Assembly (NCBI GenBank): GCA_903925075.1
Contig: CAIYDQ010000247.1
Coordinates: 1-64,000 of the forward strand
Length of the DNA: 64,000 nt
Origin: an uncultured Geobacter sp.
GTDB lineage: Bacteria > Desulfobacterota > Desulfuromonadia > Geobacterales > Geobacteraceae
Reading direction: 5' to 3'
The notes under the pieces are model-generated. The model did not search any database, was not told where the DNA came from, and saw only the letters and a list, made by a program, of their open reading frames with translations. Positions 23,823 to 33,288 of the stretch are shown piece after piece. The position numbers and the translations under genes were made by a program. The number at the start of each line of letters is the position of its first letter. The first letter of the stretch is position 1.

Positions 23823-25868
23823 TTAGTGATGGTGTCCATGCCCATGCTCATGTCCATGCTCATGTCCATGCTCATGCCCATGCTCATGCCCATGCTCATG
23901 CCCATGCTCATGCCCATGCTCATGATGGTGCGCCTGCGCAATGGCCGCCGGCGCTGCCGGCGACTGCCAGCCGAGCGCGGCGCGGCGCTCATCCAGGTCG
24001 GCGATGATCCGGGCAGCCAGGGCCTGCGGATCGGCGTCGACCACCATCACGGAGCCGAGCAGCTCGCGGGTGTCCTGGTAGAAAAAGCGCGAGACCTTGT
24101 CGGAACCGCTCAAGGGGGGCTCAATGCAGTGGTACGAATTCAGCCCCAAAAGCCGGAAACCGAGGGCCGCGCCGACCCCCTTTTCGTTGGACCATTCGGG
24201 GCTGGAGAAGGCCAGGGGCAAATCCTTCAGCGCTTCCCCAGTCGCCTCGGCCACGGCGCGGAACATGCCGGTGGCGCGGGCATTGTCGAGACATTCCCCC
24301 ATGTGCCAGACCGGCGGCAGCTGGTGCGGGCCGAGGGCGGCGCGCAGGCCCGCTCCCGACTGCTGCAACGCCTCGGGGAGGCAATAGCCGGTCTTTAGCA
24401 GGGCATAGGCGGCGCAGCCGTTGGTCAGCACTATGACGTCGTGGGCGATCAGCGCCTGGGCCACCTGCACGACCGCTTCCTCGTAGACGACCTTCGGATT
24501 GTTGCACCCCACCAGGTTGACGATGCCCCGCACCCGGCCGCTTTCCAGGTGCTCGCGCAACTGCGGCGCGCCGCCGAAGGTCGCCAGCACGTTTTCCACC
24601 GAGAAACCGACCTCGGCGTCCATGCGCGCCTGCGGGATGAACACCTTGCCGGCGTCCCGCTGGTGGAAGGCGTCGATGGCCATGCGGACGATGCGCTCCG
24701 CCAGTTCGTCGGCCTGGGAGAGGTTGCTGTGGTGATGGTCGAAACCCAGATGAATGGCGCCCGGCAACCGGGCGGAATCGCTGGTGGTAACCACGCGGGT
24801 GTGAAAGCAGGCCGCCACGTCCATGATGCCGGGGAATACGTCCTGCACGTCCGCCACCCAGAGATCCATGGCGCCGGTGGCAAGCACCAGCTCAGCGCCG
24901 ACCGCGCTGGCCAGAGGATGGACGTCGCCGAATTTGGCCAGCGCCGAGTGTCCCGAGCAGCAGATGCCGTAGAGCCTGATGCCTTCGGCCCCCTTGGAGA
25001 CGGCCTCCTCGATCAGGTCGGCGCGCCGGGCGGCCTGGACGATGGCCGAAACCAGCACCGGGGAATGCCCGTGCACCGCCACGTTCACCGATCCCGTCTG
25101 GATCACGCCCAGGTTGGTGGTGATGCGACTGCGCTTGGGGAGGCCGTAGAGGCAGTCCATGGCAATCGCGGAACCGGCCACGCTGCTCCAGGCAAAGGCC
25201 AGCCCGCAACGCAGCAACTGACGCATCAGGTTTTCCCAGTCGCCGTCGGTGCCGGTGGTGGTGCGGTGCAGCGCCTCGAAGACCTCGTGGTAAGCGCCGA
25301 TCGGGAGAATGTCCAGTTCCTTCCAGACTGCCAGCCTTTCCTTGGGCGCCATCGCTTCCAGGGTGCGGTGCGGTCCCGGCAGCGTGCGGCACAGGTCGTC
25401 CAACAGGATCATCGAGATCTCGCCCGCCAGCTCTTGAACCGACTTCTCGTCGCTGAAAATGCCGAAAGACTTCGATACGGCGATCACCTTCTCCGGGCCG
25501 AGGATCGGGATGTCGAGGCTCCCTTCGGCGGCCCCCTTGAGGGCCAGCATGACCTCGCGTCCGCGCGCTCCGTGCGCCCCCACTCCTGCCGCCACCCAGC
25601 GCAGGATGTTGCGGGCCACGATGACGTGGGCGTCGGCTCCGCACACCCCCTTGGGGCTTTTGGGAGTGATGCGGCAGGGACCCATATGGCAGTTCTTGCA
25701 GCAGGTGCCGGACATGCCGAAGCCGCAATGCGGCTTTTGGGCGTCGAAGCGGTCGAAGGGCGTCTCGATGCCGGCTTGTTCCATGTGCAAAAGCATGGCG
25801 CGCACCGCCGGATCGGGGGTGCGTTCGATGACGTCCTGTTTACTCGGAAATTTCTGTTTTCGGCTCAT
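23823..25868 (-). CDS. cooS: Anaerobic Ni-CO dehydrogenase catalytic subunit with His-rich tail, 681 aa
   Basis: It oxidises CO to CO2 (or the reverse) at a Ni-Fe-S C-cluster. D/B-cluster cysteines are C48, C56, C57, C60, C65 and C76. C-cluster ligands line up with the C. hydrogenoformans enzyme: H266 (VHGHSP), C303 or C304 (GICCSG), C354, C455 (VGCNNP), C485 (NGCAA), C526 (GECLDN), and catalytic K563 (NEKGVG). It therefore looks active. Unusual is the C-terminus: residues 647-681 contain 20 histidines as EHGH repeats, encoded by a 12-bp DNA repeat. This resembles the nickel-binding tail of the chaperone CooJ, here fused to the enzyme. No cooC, cooF or hydrogenase gene is adjacent; an ABC importer follows instead. 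AAAGGA precedes the ATG. Confidence 0.96.
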   Translation of the reverse strand: MSRKQKFPSKQDVIERTPDPAVRAMLLHMEQAGIETPFDRFDAQKPHCGFGMSGTCCKNCHMGPCRITPKSPKGVCGADAHVIVARNILRWVAAGVGAHGARGREVMLALKGAAEGSLDIPILGPEKVIAVSKSFGIFSDEKSVQELAGEISMILLDDLCRTLPGPHRTLEAMAPKERLAVWKELDILPIGAYHEVFEALHRTTTGTDGDWENLMRQLLRCGLAFAWSSVAGSAIAMDCLYGLPKRSRITTNLGVIQTGSVNVAVHGHSPVLVSAIVQAARRADLIEEAVSKGAEGIRLYGICCSGHSALAKFGDVHPLASAVGAELVLATGAMDLWVADVQDVFPGIMDVAACFHTRVVTTSDSARLPGAIHLGFDHHHSNLSQADELAERIVRMAIDAFHQRDAGKVFIPQARMDAEVGFSVENVLATFGGAPQLREHLESGRVRGIVNLVGCNNPKVVYEEAVVQVAQALIAHDVIVLTNGCAAYALLKTGYCLPEALQQSGAGLRAALGPHQLPPVWHMGECLDNARATGMFRAVAEATGEALKDLPLAFSSPEWSNEKGVGAALGFRLLGLNSYHCIEPPLSGSDKVSRFFYQDTRELLGSVMVVDADPQALAARIIADLDERRAALGWQSPAAPAAIAQAHHHEHGHEHGHEHGHEHGHEHGHEHGHEHGHGHHH
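23826..23930. repeat. 12-bp tandem repeats encoding the CooS His tail
   Basis: Units of CCATGCTCATGC or CCATGCTCATGT repeat in the 3' end of cooS and encode EHGH. Such arrays change length easily by slippage, so tail length may vary between strains. Confidence 0.85.
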
Positions 25869-26411
25869 GCGAATCCTTTATACGTGCCGGACCTTGCCTA
25901 ATTTGGCGGTCCCGGCCTACATTCCACACCGCTACAGTCTGGTAACTCAAAAAAACGTACGAAATAGATACAACTATTCTAGTCAAGAATGCAAGATATT
26001 TTTGCGATGAGTCGGTCGAGACCCTCCCCTCCCAGCGCATAAAGGGCTCGTCCGCCGAAGCCTCGGCGAAGGAGGGAGGGAGAGAAATGAGAGGCGAGAG
26101 TTTAATATGCCGGCGACGCGGCGAGGAGAATGATAGGCAGGAGGGGAATCAATGACAGCGGGCGCCTAAGTGGCGCTTTCAGGCGAAGTGTCGTCGAGCG
26201 GGGGCGCTATCTTCATGGCAAGTGCGGCAAATACCCAGTCCAGCTTAGAGTTTCTGATCATGCCCGCCCTATCTAACAGGCGACCCGGTTCGGTAGGGGC
26301 GAATCTTGTATGCGCCCTTTTCGCTCGCTGGCACCCGGGGCGAACACAAGGTTCGCCCCTACGACACGCAAACCACAGGGAGGCCGCGAAGTTTCAAGTT
26401 GGACAGAAGTA
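25869..26411. other. Intergenic stretch upstream of cooS
   Basis: The 543 bases hold no gene I can support. The part next to cooS (25930-26000) is AT-rich and probably carries its promoter, but I could not settle on a -35/-10 pair and saw no clear CooA/CRP or FNR palindrome. The far part contains the inverted repeat at 26293-26362. Confidence 0.6.
26293..26362. repeat. 25-bp imperfect inverted repeat, intergenic element
   Basis: The left arm begins GTAGGGGCGAATCTTG (26293-26317); the right arm (26338-26362) is its reverse complement with three mismatches in 25. A 20-bp centre separates them. The form is that of a dispersed intergenic repeat. Lying 50 bp after the GGDEF gene stop, it could fold in the transcript. 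Confidence 0.7.
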
Positions 26412-27731
26412 CTAGGCCGAGGCAGGGTTTGCCTGATCGTGGCCGGACGCTGCATCGCGTCTCTGGAAAAATTTGTACTGCCCGCGCCCGGCCTGCTTGG
26501 CGTCGTACATGGCAGCGTCGGCGAGCTTCATCATGGTTTCCGCGCACTCGCCGTCCCGCGGATACAGGCTGATGCCGATGCTCGGGGTGTTGTTCAGGCG
26601 CTGCTCTCCGAATTGGTAGGGAGCCGAGAGACTGACGAGAATTTTTTCGGCCACGACCGTTGCTCCCTCCTTAATCCTGCCGTCGGTCAAAAGCACTACG
26701 AATTCGTCGCCGCCCAGGCGCGCCACCAGATCGCTCTCGCGCACACAGTCGCGCAGCCGCCGCGCAACCTCGATCAACAGCCGATCGCCAATGGCATGCC
26801 CGAAGGTGTCGTTGACCAGCTTGAAACGGTCCAAATCCAGAAACATCAGGGCGGCCTCCCCTTTTTCGCGCCGCCCTATGCACAAGGCCTGCTCCAGGGC
26901 CGCTTGCAGATACATGCGGTTGGGAAGGCCGGTCAGATGGTCGTGGTTGGCTTGGTGGCGGATCTCCTCCTCCACCAATTTTTGCCGGGAGATGTCGGTG
27001 AAACTGCCGATGAAATAGTCGATCTTGCCGCTTGGGCTGCGCACCACCGAGATGGTCGCCAGCTTCGGATAGACGCTGCCGTCTTTGCGGCGATCCCAAA
27101 GCTCCCCCTGCCATAGCCCCTGTTCCTGGATGGCGCGCCACATCTCCCGATACTGGTCGGCAGTGGTGCGGCCGGAGGAGAGCATATTGGGGTTCTTCCC
27201 TTTGACGTCCTCGGGATCGTACCCGGACATGCCGGTGAAGGCCGGGTTGACTTCGACGATGCGGTTCTCGGCGTCGGTTATCACGATGGCTTCGCCGCTG
27301 TAGTTGAAGACGTGACTCGCCAGATGCAGTTTGCGCTCGATCTGCTTTCGTTGCAGCAGGTTTCTCACCCTGACCTGCAATACCGTCATCACCACCGGCT
27401 TGCACAGGTAGTCGTCCGCCCCCAGCTTCAGCCCGTCAAGCTGGCTTTGTTCGGTAAGATCGGCGGTGACGAAGATAACCGGGATATCCGCCGTCTCCGG
27501 CCGCTCCCGCAGCCGGTGCAGCACTTCGATGCCGTCCATGCCGGGCATCATCATATCCAGCAGGATCAGGTCCGGCCTGTCGGCGCGGGCGGCAAGCTCC
27601 AAGGCGGCCGGGCCGCTGAGGGCGGTCTTGATCCGATATTCATCCTTCAGGGTCTCCGCCAGCACCTGAATGTTGACCGGCATGTCGTCGACCAACAAGA
27701 TCAACTGCTTATCCGCTCGTTGCTGATCCAC
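26412..27731 (-). CDS. Response regulator REC-PAS-GGDEF diguanylate cyclase, 439 aa
   Basis: The receiver domain (about 11-125) has DLILLDMMMPGMDG and the K in DDYLCKP. PAS spans about 140-255 (FTGMSGYDPEDVKGKN). GGDEF spans about 265-425 with an intact RLGGDEFV near residue 337 and an RESD I-site five residues before it, predicting an active, product-inhibited cyclase. The base-reading residues Asn (LVND) and Asp (HAIGD) are the c-di-GMP type, not the Ser substitution of cGAMP-making Hypr enzymes. The start is GTG at 27731 after GAGGAGGG, overlapping the end of the upstream hybrid kinase by 23 bases, so that kinase is the likely phosphodonor. Confidence 0.93.
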   Translation of the reverse strand: MDQQRADKQLILLVDDMPVNIQVLAETLKDEYRIKTALSGPAALELAARADRPDLILLDMMMPGMDGIEVLHRLRERPETADIPVIFVTADLTEQSQLDGLKLGADDYLCKPVVMTVLQVRVRNLLQRKQIERKLHLASHVFNYSGEAIVITDAENRIVEVNPAFTGMSGYDPEDVKGKNPNMLSSGRTTADQYREMWRAIQEQGLWQGELWDRRKDGSVYPKLATISVVRSPSGKIDYFIGSFTDISRQKLVEEEIRHQANHDHLTGLPNRMYLQAALEQALCIGRREKGEAALMFLDLDRFKLVNDTFGHAIGDRLLIEVARRLRDCVRESDLVARLGGDEFVVLLTDGRIKEGATVVAEKILVSLSAPYQFGEQRLNNTPSIGISLYPRDGECAETMMKLADAAMYDAKQAGRGQYKFFQRRDAASGHDQANPASA

Positions 27732-30700
27732 TGGCGCCCTCCTCTAGTAACCGTGTCGCTTTGGCAATGGTGACAAGAGCGTCCGCCTGATGGAAGCTGC
27801 CGATCTGTCGATGCAGCAGGGTCAGCGGCCGCCCCGGCAGATCGTTGCCGGCCTCCCGCAGGAGCCGCCCCATCAGTTCGTCGGGAACCAATTCCTGCTC
27901 CTCGAGGTAGGGTACCAAGGCGGCGAGGATGGCCAACAGATCGGTGCGATGCTTGGCGGACGGCGCGGGGCGATGCTCTGCGGACGGCGCGGCGCACTGC
28001 TGCTCCGGCACAGCCAAGCGCGCCCGGATCGTCCCGAGCGCGCCCCTCAGCGCCTCGGCGAATGCGTCGGCTGATGCCGGTTGCTCGCCGGAGGCGATCT
28101 CCCGCTCCAAGACCGCGGCTGCCCGGGCCAGGTCCGCGGCTCCGAGATTTCCCGCCACCCCTTTGACTCCGTGCAAAAGCCGCAGCGCGCCGTCGAGGTC
28201 GCCGTCGGCGCGCAGCGACTCCAGCCGGCTCAAGGTCTGAGCCTGCTCCTCGGCAAAGCTCGACAGCAGGCGCCTCAAAAGCGAGCAGTTGCCGTTCATG
28301 CGCGCCAGGGCTGCGGCCAACTCGAAGCCGGGGAGCGGCTCCTCAAGGGCGCCGATTTCCGACGACGCGGCGCCCCGGCTCAGCAAAGGAGCCTCCCGGC
28401 CCAAAAGGCCCAGGCTTTTCGCTATGGCGGCCACCAGTTCTTCCGGGTCGACGGGCTTGGCGACGAAACCGGACATGCCCGCCATTTTGCACTGCTCGCG
28501 GTCGTTGTGCATGACGGCGGCGGTCATGGCGATAATGGGCAGGCTTCCCCCGGGAAGCGCGCGGATGCGGCGGGTGGCTTCCAGCCCGTCCATGACCGGC
28601 ATGTGCAGGTCCATCAGCACCACGTCGAAGCCCCCGCAGCCGACCGCGTCCACGGCCTCGGCGCCGTTGTCCGCCAGGGCGACGACGGCGCCGGCGCCAC
28701 GCAGGAATTCGTGAGCCACCTGCTGGTTGATGGCGTTGTCCTCGGCCAGCAGAATGCGGACCCCCTGCAAGTCGAAGCAACCGAAATCCTTTCCGGGCCT
28801 GCCGGCATCGGGTGCGGCGTGGTAGCCGTTCACCAACAGGTCGAACAACTGCGAGGGGATCACCGGTTTGGTGAGCACCCCGTCAAGGTACAGCGCTTGC
28901 GCCTGGGAGAGCAGCGTTTCGCGCTCGTGGGCGGTCACCATGATGATCCGCAGCGCATGGGAAACGGCGCCCCCTGCGATGGCGCGCTCGAGTTGCGCGG
29001 CCATCTGCAGACCGTCCATGTCCGGCATCCGCCAGTCGAGCAAAAGCACGTCGAAATGCCGCCCCTGCGCTTCCGCCGCCCGAATCATGGCGAGCCCCTC
29101 TTCCCCGGAAGAGGCGGTGTGCGCTTCCAGGCCCCACTCCGCGAGCATCCGGCTCATGATGTCGAGCGAGGTCCCCTGATCGTCGACCACCAGCACCTTC
29201 AGGTGGCCGAGCTGCTGCAGGTCGCCGGCCGGCTCCGAGGTCGCGTGAGCCCCCATCTCGATGGTGAAGGCGAAGGTCGCTCCCGCGCCCGGGGCGCTGG
29301 AGACGGCGATCTCACCCCCCATCAGCTCCACCAGGCGCCGGCTGATGGCCAGCCCGAGGCCGGTGCCGCCGTACTTGCGGCTGATGGAGCCGTCGGCCTG
29401 GGTGAACGCCTGGAACAGGTGGTCGGCCTGATTTTTGGACAAGCCGATGCCGGTGTCGCGCACGGCGAAGCGCAGCGCCGTCGCCTCGCCGCGCAGGCTC
29501 GCCGGTTCGACCTTGAGGTGGATCTCCCCCGCCTCGGTGAATTTGATCGCGTTGCTGACCAGGTTGTTCAGCACCTGGATCAGCCGCAGTTGGTCCCCGA
29601 CCACCGCGCAAGGGGTGGCCGGCGCTATTTCCAGGAACAGTTCCAAACCCTTTTCCGCGATCTGCGAGCCGAAAAGATCCGCCACCCTGATCAGGGTTTC
29701 CTCCACGTTGAAAGGGAGGGCGGCGATCTCAAGTCGTCCGGCCTCGATCTTCGAGTAGTCCAGGATGTCGTTGAGGATGTTCAGCAAAGCCCTGGAAGAG
29801 GCGTGCGCCTTGCGCAGCAGATCGTCCTGGCGCGCGGTGAGTTCCGTGCCCAGCACCAGGCGGGTCAAACCCATGATGGCGTTCATGGGGGTGCGGATCT
29901 CGTGGCTCATATTGGCCAGGAACTCCGACTTGGCCCGGTTGGCCGATTCGGCTTCCGCCGTGCGCTTGATCAGGTCGTCGTTCAACCGCGCCAGCCGAGT
30001 GTGGGCTTCTCTGAGCTCGCTCACGTCCGAGATCAACACGTAGAAACCCTGCGCCTGGCCGTCCTCCAGATCGGGGACATAGTGGACCCAGGTGTAACCG
30101 ACGCTGCCGTCGGACTTGGCAAGGGTCCTCTCGAAGCGCTGCCGTTCGCCCCGCAAGGCGGCCAGGACGAAGGGCTCGGTCGCGGCGAACAGTTCCTCTC
30201 CCATCAGTTCTCGCATGCCGATGCCGCGCATCCGTTCCGGGGTGAGCCCGAACGACTCCAGATACGCGTTGTTGGCGAAGCCGCAGCGCAGCTCCCGCGT
30301 CCAGTAGGCGACCATGCCGGGAAGCACCTCGGTGACGGTCCTCAGGAAGTTTTCGTTCTTTTTCAGTTCCAGCTCGGCCTGTTTGCGCTCGGTGACGTCC
30401 TCGATGATCGCGAGCAAATGGGGCGCGCCGCTGCTGACGAACCGGGCGAAAACGCAGTCCAGCCACACTTCGCGGCCAAAGCTCGTGACGAAGCGCTCTT
30501 CGAAGCGCTTGGTGTCCCCCGCGCTCAGTACGTCCAGGGCCGACTCGAACAGGTTGGACGCTTTCCAGGAGGGGAGTTGGCGAAAATTCTGGGCGCCCAG
30601 TTGCTCCCCGGTTGCGCCCAGGATGCGGGCGGCCGCCTGGTTGTAGAGCACGCACTGTCCGCTGTCGGCACGATAAGCGAGAATTCCGGCCACCGATTCG

Positions 30701-32208
30701 CCGATGATCTTGTCGTTCAGCTCGAGCAGTTCGCCGAGCTCGTTTTGCGACTCAATTTGGGAAGTGATGTCGATGTGCGAAATAACCGCGCCGGCCTTGC
30801 AGGGAACGACGTGCATCTTGAAATACCTGGGCTGCGAAGGCGCGTGGCAAGGGTATTCGGCGCTGAATTCGGCGGAGGTCCCCGACAGGACCGACGCTAT
30901 TCCCTGCCGACACGGCGATGCATCGTCCGGTTCGCATACGGCCAGATAGTCGTTGCCGATTCCGGTTTTCAGCGGATCGCCGCCGTTTTCCGCCGAAAAG
31001 CGCAGCCACGACTGGTTGACGGCGATGATGCGCCCATCGAGGTCGACAATGGCGACGTTGAAAGGCATGGCGTTCAGCACGGAAAGGTTGAACTCCAGGC
31101 TGCTCTGCAACTCCTCTTCCGTTTGCTTGCGGTCGAGCACCAGCCTGTTGAAATTCTGCAACAGCTGCCCGATCTCGTCGCGGTGGGTGATCGGCACGGG
31201 CTGGAACTCCAAGGCGCCCGAGGACATGTCGCTTATCTTCCTGCTGGCGGCGCTAAGCGGCTTCAGCAGCCTGCCGATCAACAGCCAGAGCGCGAACGCT
31301 ATCACTGCCGTGAGCGCCGAGGTGGTGGCGTAGGTGCGGATTTTTATCTGCCGCAGCGGGGCCAGGGCTTCCTTGGTCGGCAGCACCAGTTGCACGATCC
31401 AGCCGGCGGAAGGGATGCGCCTGGCCGAGGTCAGCGTCTCCACTCCCTTGGAATTGACGGCCAGTCCCGAGCCTTCGAAACCGGCGATGAATTTGTCGAG
31501 CATCTTGTTGGTGCCAGGCTTGGCCAGCGGGGTCAGTATTCTGGAGCGGTCGCTGCTGGTGAGGATTACGCCGTGTTCCGGGGCGTCGATGGCGACATAG
31601 CCGGTCTTGCCGATCCTGGTTTGCTCGACCGAGCCGAACAGCGTGTGGTCCGACAGGGTTGCGAAGCCCACCAGCACGCCGAGGATCCGACCCTCGCTCC
31701 CCTTGATCGGCGCGGCAAAGGCCACGCCGGGCATCTTGGTGAACCTTCCTACCCGCGGCTTGCTGATGGCGGGCTTACCGGTCGCCATCACGGCCTTGAA
31801 ATATTCCATCTCGGCATACGCCCCCCTGGCGCGCCCGGGCGCCGCAGGCGAGTCGGCTATCCCCCTGCCGTCGGTGGCGACAACCGCCAATCCGGCCTTG
31901 AACAGGTCGTGAAGGCCGAAACGCGTTTTGAGGAATTCTCTCAGTTTGTCTGGATGGGCGATCAGTTCGGGTGTGATTATGGAAGCGATTGAAGCTAGTA
32001 ATTTTGTCCGTTGAACGACTTTACCTTCTATGTCGGAAGCAATATAGGTAGCCGAAGAGAGTTGCTGGTTTCCCAACAAGACAACAAGATCCCGTTCGAA
32101 TCTTTCCATGACAATAAAGGCAAGCAGCCAGACTGCAGCCACAAACAGCAACAACACCGCGCCGATGATTTTGCTTTTCAAGCTGTAAGGAAGAAATCTC
32201 TCAGGCAT
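27709..32208 (-). CDS. Large membrane hybrid kinase dCache-HAMP-PAS-HK-REC-REC-HPT, 1499 aa
   Basis: TM1 lies at about 13-32, followed by a periplasmic double-Cache domain (35-300, with [14 protein letters not shown]), TM2 near 318-336, HAMP, and three PAS-type modules (about 370-750). HisKA has [14 protein letters not shown] near 768, and the ATPase has DTGIGLS and [10 protein letters not shown]. Two receivers follow at about 1003 ([12 protein letters not shown]) and 1151 ([12 protein letters not shown]), then an HPT domain with phosphorylatable His1346 in [13 protein letters not shown]. This is a full phosphorelay in one chain, and the overlapping REC-GGDEF gene downstream is the obvious receiver, linking an extracellular ligand to c-di-GMP. 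AAGGAT precedes the ATG. Confidence 0.93.
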   Translation of the reverse strand: MPERFLPYSLKSKIIGAVLLLFVAAVWLLAFIVMERFERDLVVLLGNQQLSSATYIASDIEGKVVQRTKLLASIASIITPELIAHPDKLREFLKTRFGLHDLFKAGLAVVATDGRGIADSPAAPGRARGAYAEMEYFKAVMATGKPAISKPRVGRFTKMPGVAFAAPIKGSEGRILGVLVGFATLSDHTLFGSVEQTRIGKTGYVAIDAPEHGVILTSSDRSRILTPLAKPGTNKMLDKFIAGFEGSGLAVNSKGVETLTSARRIPSAGWIVQLVLPTKEALAPLRQIKIRTYATTSALTAVIAFALWLLIGRLLKPLSAASRKISDMSSGALEFQPVPITHRDEIGQLLQNFNRLVLDRKQTEEELQSSLEFNLSVLNAMPFNVAIVDLDGRIIAVNQSWLRFSAENGGDPLKTGIGNDYLAVCEPDDASPCRQGIASVLSGTSAEFSAEYPCHAPSQPRYFKMHVVPCKAGAVISHIDITSQIESQNELGELLELNDKIIGESVAGILAYRADSGQCVLYNQAAARILGATGEQLGAQNFRQLPSWKASNLFESALDVLSAGDTKRFEERFVTSFGREVWLDCVFARFVSSGAPHLLAIIEDVTERKQAELELKKNENFLRTVTEVLPGMVAYWTRELRCGFANNAYLESFGLTPERMRGIGMRELMGEELFAATEPFVLAALRGERQRFERTLAKSDGSVGYTWVHYVPDLEDGQAQGFYVLISDVSELREAHTRLARLNDDLIKRTAEAESANRAKSEFLANMSHEIRTPMNAIMGLTRLVLGTELTARQDDLLRKAHASSRALLNILNDILDYSKIEAGRLEIAALPFNVEETLIRVADLFGSQIAEKGLELFLEIAPATPCAVVGDQLRLIQVLNNLVSNAIKFTEAGEIHLKVEPASLRGEATALRFAVRDTGIGLSKNQADHLFQAFTQADGSISRKYGGTGLGLAISRRLVELMGGEIAVSSAPGAGATFAFTIEMGAHATSEPAGDLQQLGHLKVLVVDDQGTSLDIMSRMLAEWGLEAHTASSGEEGLAMIRAAEAQGRHFDVLLLDWRMPDMDGLQMAAQLERAIAGGAVSHALRIIMVTAHERETLLSQAQALYLDGVLTKPVIPSQLFDLLVNGYHAAPDAGRPGKDFGCFDLQGVRILLAEDNAINQQVAHEFLRGAGAVVALADNGAEAVDAVGCGGFDVVLMDLHMPVMDGLEATRRIRALPGGSLPIIAMTAAVMHNDREQCKMAGMSGFVAKPVDPEELVAAIAKSLGLLGREAPLLSRGAASSEIGALEEPLPGFELAAALARMNGNCSLLRRLLSSFAEEQAQTLSRLESLRADGDLDGALRLLHGVKGVAGNLGAADLARAAAVLEREIASGEQPASADAFAEALRGALGTIRARLAVPEQQCAAPSAEHRPAPSAKHRTDLLAILAALVPYLEEQELVPDELMGRLLREAGNDLPGRPLTLLHRQIGSFHQADALVTIAKATRLLEEGASGSATSG

Positions 32209-32504
32209 TTACGATCCTTGTTCGGCAACCGGAGGTTCGGGTGGAGGCAAACCAGTAAGGCTGTAATAATACGTAATCTAATGGAAAACTACAAGTGATT
32301 TCGGGTGTCTCGGCGGAGTCGTCATCACACCGGACTAGCTTCTTGGAAAGTCAGCATGAAAAAAATTTGATCCAGTAAAACGGCGCTGGTTACCAATGAA
32401 CTGGCCAGAACGATCTGCGTGGAAATTCGACGCAGGTCCGAGGAGCGGACGGCCGAGGTGGCCGTTCCACGTCGGCCGGGAGCGGGACTGTTGCGGGAGA
32501 GGTG
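32209..32504. other. Intergenic stretch with two hairpins
   Basis: No gene is supported in these 296 bases. Two short inverted repeats are seen: CTGCGT...ACGCAG around 32416-32436 and GGACGGCC...GGCCGTTCC around 32450-32468, downstream of the Nudix gene on its strand. They lack a T-run and may be part of a dispersed repeat. Confidence 0.5.
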
Positions 32505-32903
32505 TTAGCGGGGGAAGAGTTTTTGAAAGAAGCTTTCGATGGTGCTGTTGAAGCCGAAGGCAAGCGGGGTAGCCGCCGCCTCTTCTCGTGAAAACCAGCG
32601 TAGCGCCTGCCCTTCCGTGAGTATCAGCCGCTCTATCTCCAGGTTTTCGCGTTTCCAGAAGGTAAACTCGGTGCGGTCGGGAAACTCCCGCTGCTCGAAC
32701 AGCAGAAAATCGACGAGATCCAGGTCGATTTCCTCCTTCATTTCCCTGACGATGCACTGCTGCGGCGTTTCATCCGCCTCGACGTTGCCGCCGGGGAGGT
32801 CCCACATGTTGGGGTATTTTATCTGCGGAATATCGTCGCGCAGAAAAAGCAGCACCTTGTGCCGGTCGTTGACGAAGATGATCGATGCGCCGCGCGCTTT
32901 CAT
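32505..32903 (-). CDS. Nudix hydrolase, 132 aa
   Basis: It hydrolyses a nucleoside diphosphate linked to another moiety. The Nudix box is complete: G in GGNVEADET, then REMKEEIDL (about residues 38-60), giving GX5EX7REUXEEXGU with a relaxed final position. The length is that of minimal MutT-type enzymes. The N-terminus IIFVNDRHKVLLFLRDD is the usual first strand pair. Substrate cannot be named. AAGGAG lies about ten bases before the ATG. It is divergent from the ribonuclease-partner module. Confidence 0.9.
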   Translation of the reverse strand: MKARGASIIFVNDRHKVLLFLRDDIPQIKYPNMWDLPGGNVEADETPQQCIVREMKEEIDLDLVDFLLFEQREFPDRTEFTFWKRENLEIERLILTEGQALRWFSREEAAATPLAFGFNSTIESFFQKLFPR

Positions 32904-32985
32904 GGAAACTATGCTCCTTAACCGGGAGGCTGCGCCAAATACTTCTCCCCGGGCAATGCCCCGGCATCAGGCCGCCCTTGAGTAT

Positions 32986-33014
32986 TTGACATTACGCTTT
33001 GTTACGACTATTTT
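32986..33014 (+). promoter_or_regulatory. Promoter of the E3-type ribonuclease module
   Basis: TTGACA (32986-32991), a 17-bp spacer and TATTTT (33009-33014) lie about 40 bp upstream of the first ATG of the pair. Confidence 0.6.
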
Positions 33015-33054
33015 AATCGCTAAGATCTGCCTCTTTGCGGACAAAGGACCATCG

Positions 33055-33288
33055 ATGGCTGCGAAACCCATACCACGTCCATCGATTCTGGATGCTTGCG
33101 AGTATCTTGGATTCAAGTCCGGCTGCCAGAGGTGGCGGTCCCCCGATGGCAAGAGAATTTGCACGTGGGACGGCCTACATGGCGAGATCGAGGTTTTCAA
33201 CACCCGCGGCAAGCATCTTGCTGTAATCGATCCGACGACTGGCTTGCCGCTTAAGCCTGCGGTGGCCGGGAGGAAAATAGATGTCTGA
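33055..33288 (+). CDS. Free-standing colicin E3-type ribonuclease domain, 77 aa (putative toxin)
   Basis: Residues 26-77 match the 16S rRNA-cleaving domain of colicin E3: RW, a G-rich turn, TWDGLHGEIEVF, HLAVIDPTTG, then LK and a final basic tail. The E3 catalytic set (Asp510, His513, Glu517, Arg545) corresponds to D39, H42, E46 and R73, and E44 is kept too, so activity is likely. There is no translocation or receptor-binding part: the protein is only the nuclease, with 25 extra N-terminal residues. It is preceded by AAAGGA six bases before ATG 33055 and its own promoter, and overlaps the partner gene by eight bases. An intracellular toxin of a toxin-antitoxin pair is the best reading; a cast-off bacteriocin tail is the alternative. 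Confidence 0.82.
   Translation: MAAKPIPRPSILDACEYLGFKSGCQRWRSPDGKRICTWDGLHGEIEVFNTRGKHLAVIDPTTGLPLKPAVAGRKIDV

Noticed and set aside
26412..27731. The GGDEF protein as a cGAMP-making Hypr enzyme feeding the riboswitch
   Set aside because: The residue that is Ser in Hypr enzymes is Asp here (HAIGD), so c-di-GMP is expected.
28081..31992. Very long plus-strand frame opposite the 1499-aa kinase
   Set aside because: It is the antisense shadow of a gene with unmistakable kinase domains; its own translation has no recognisable domain and a codon pattern typical of GC-rich shadows.
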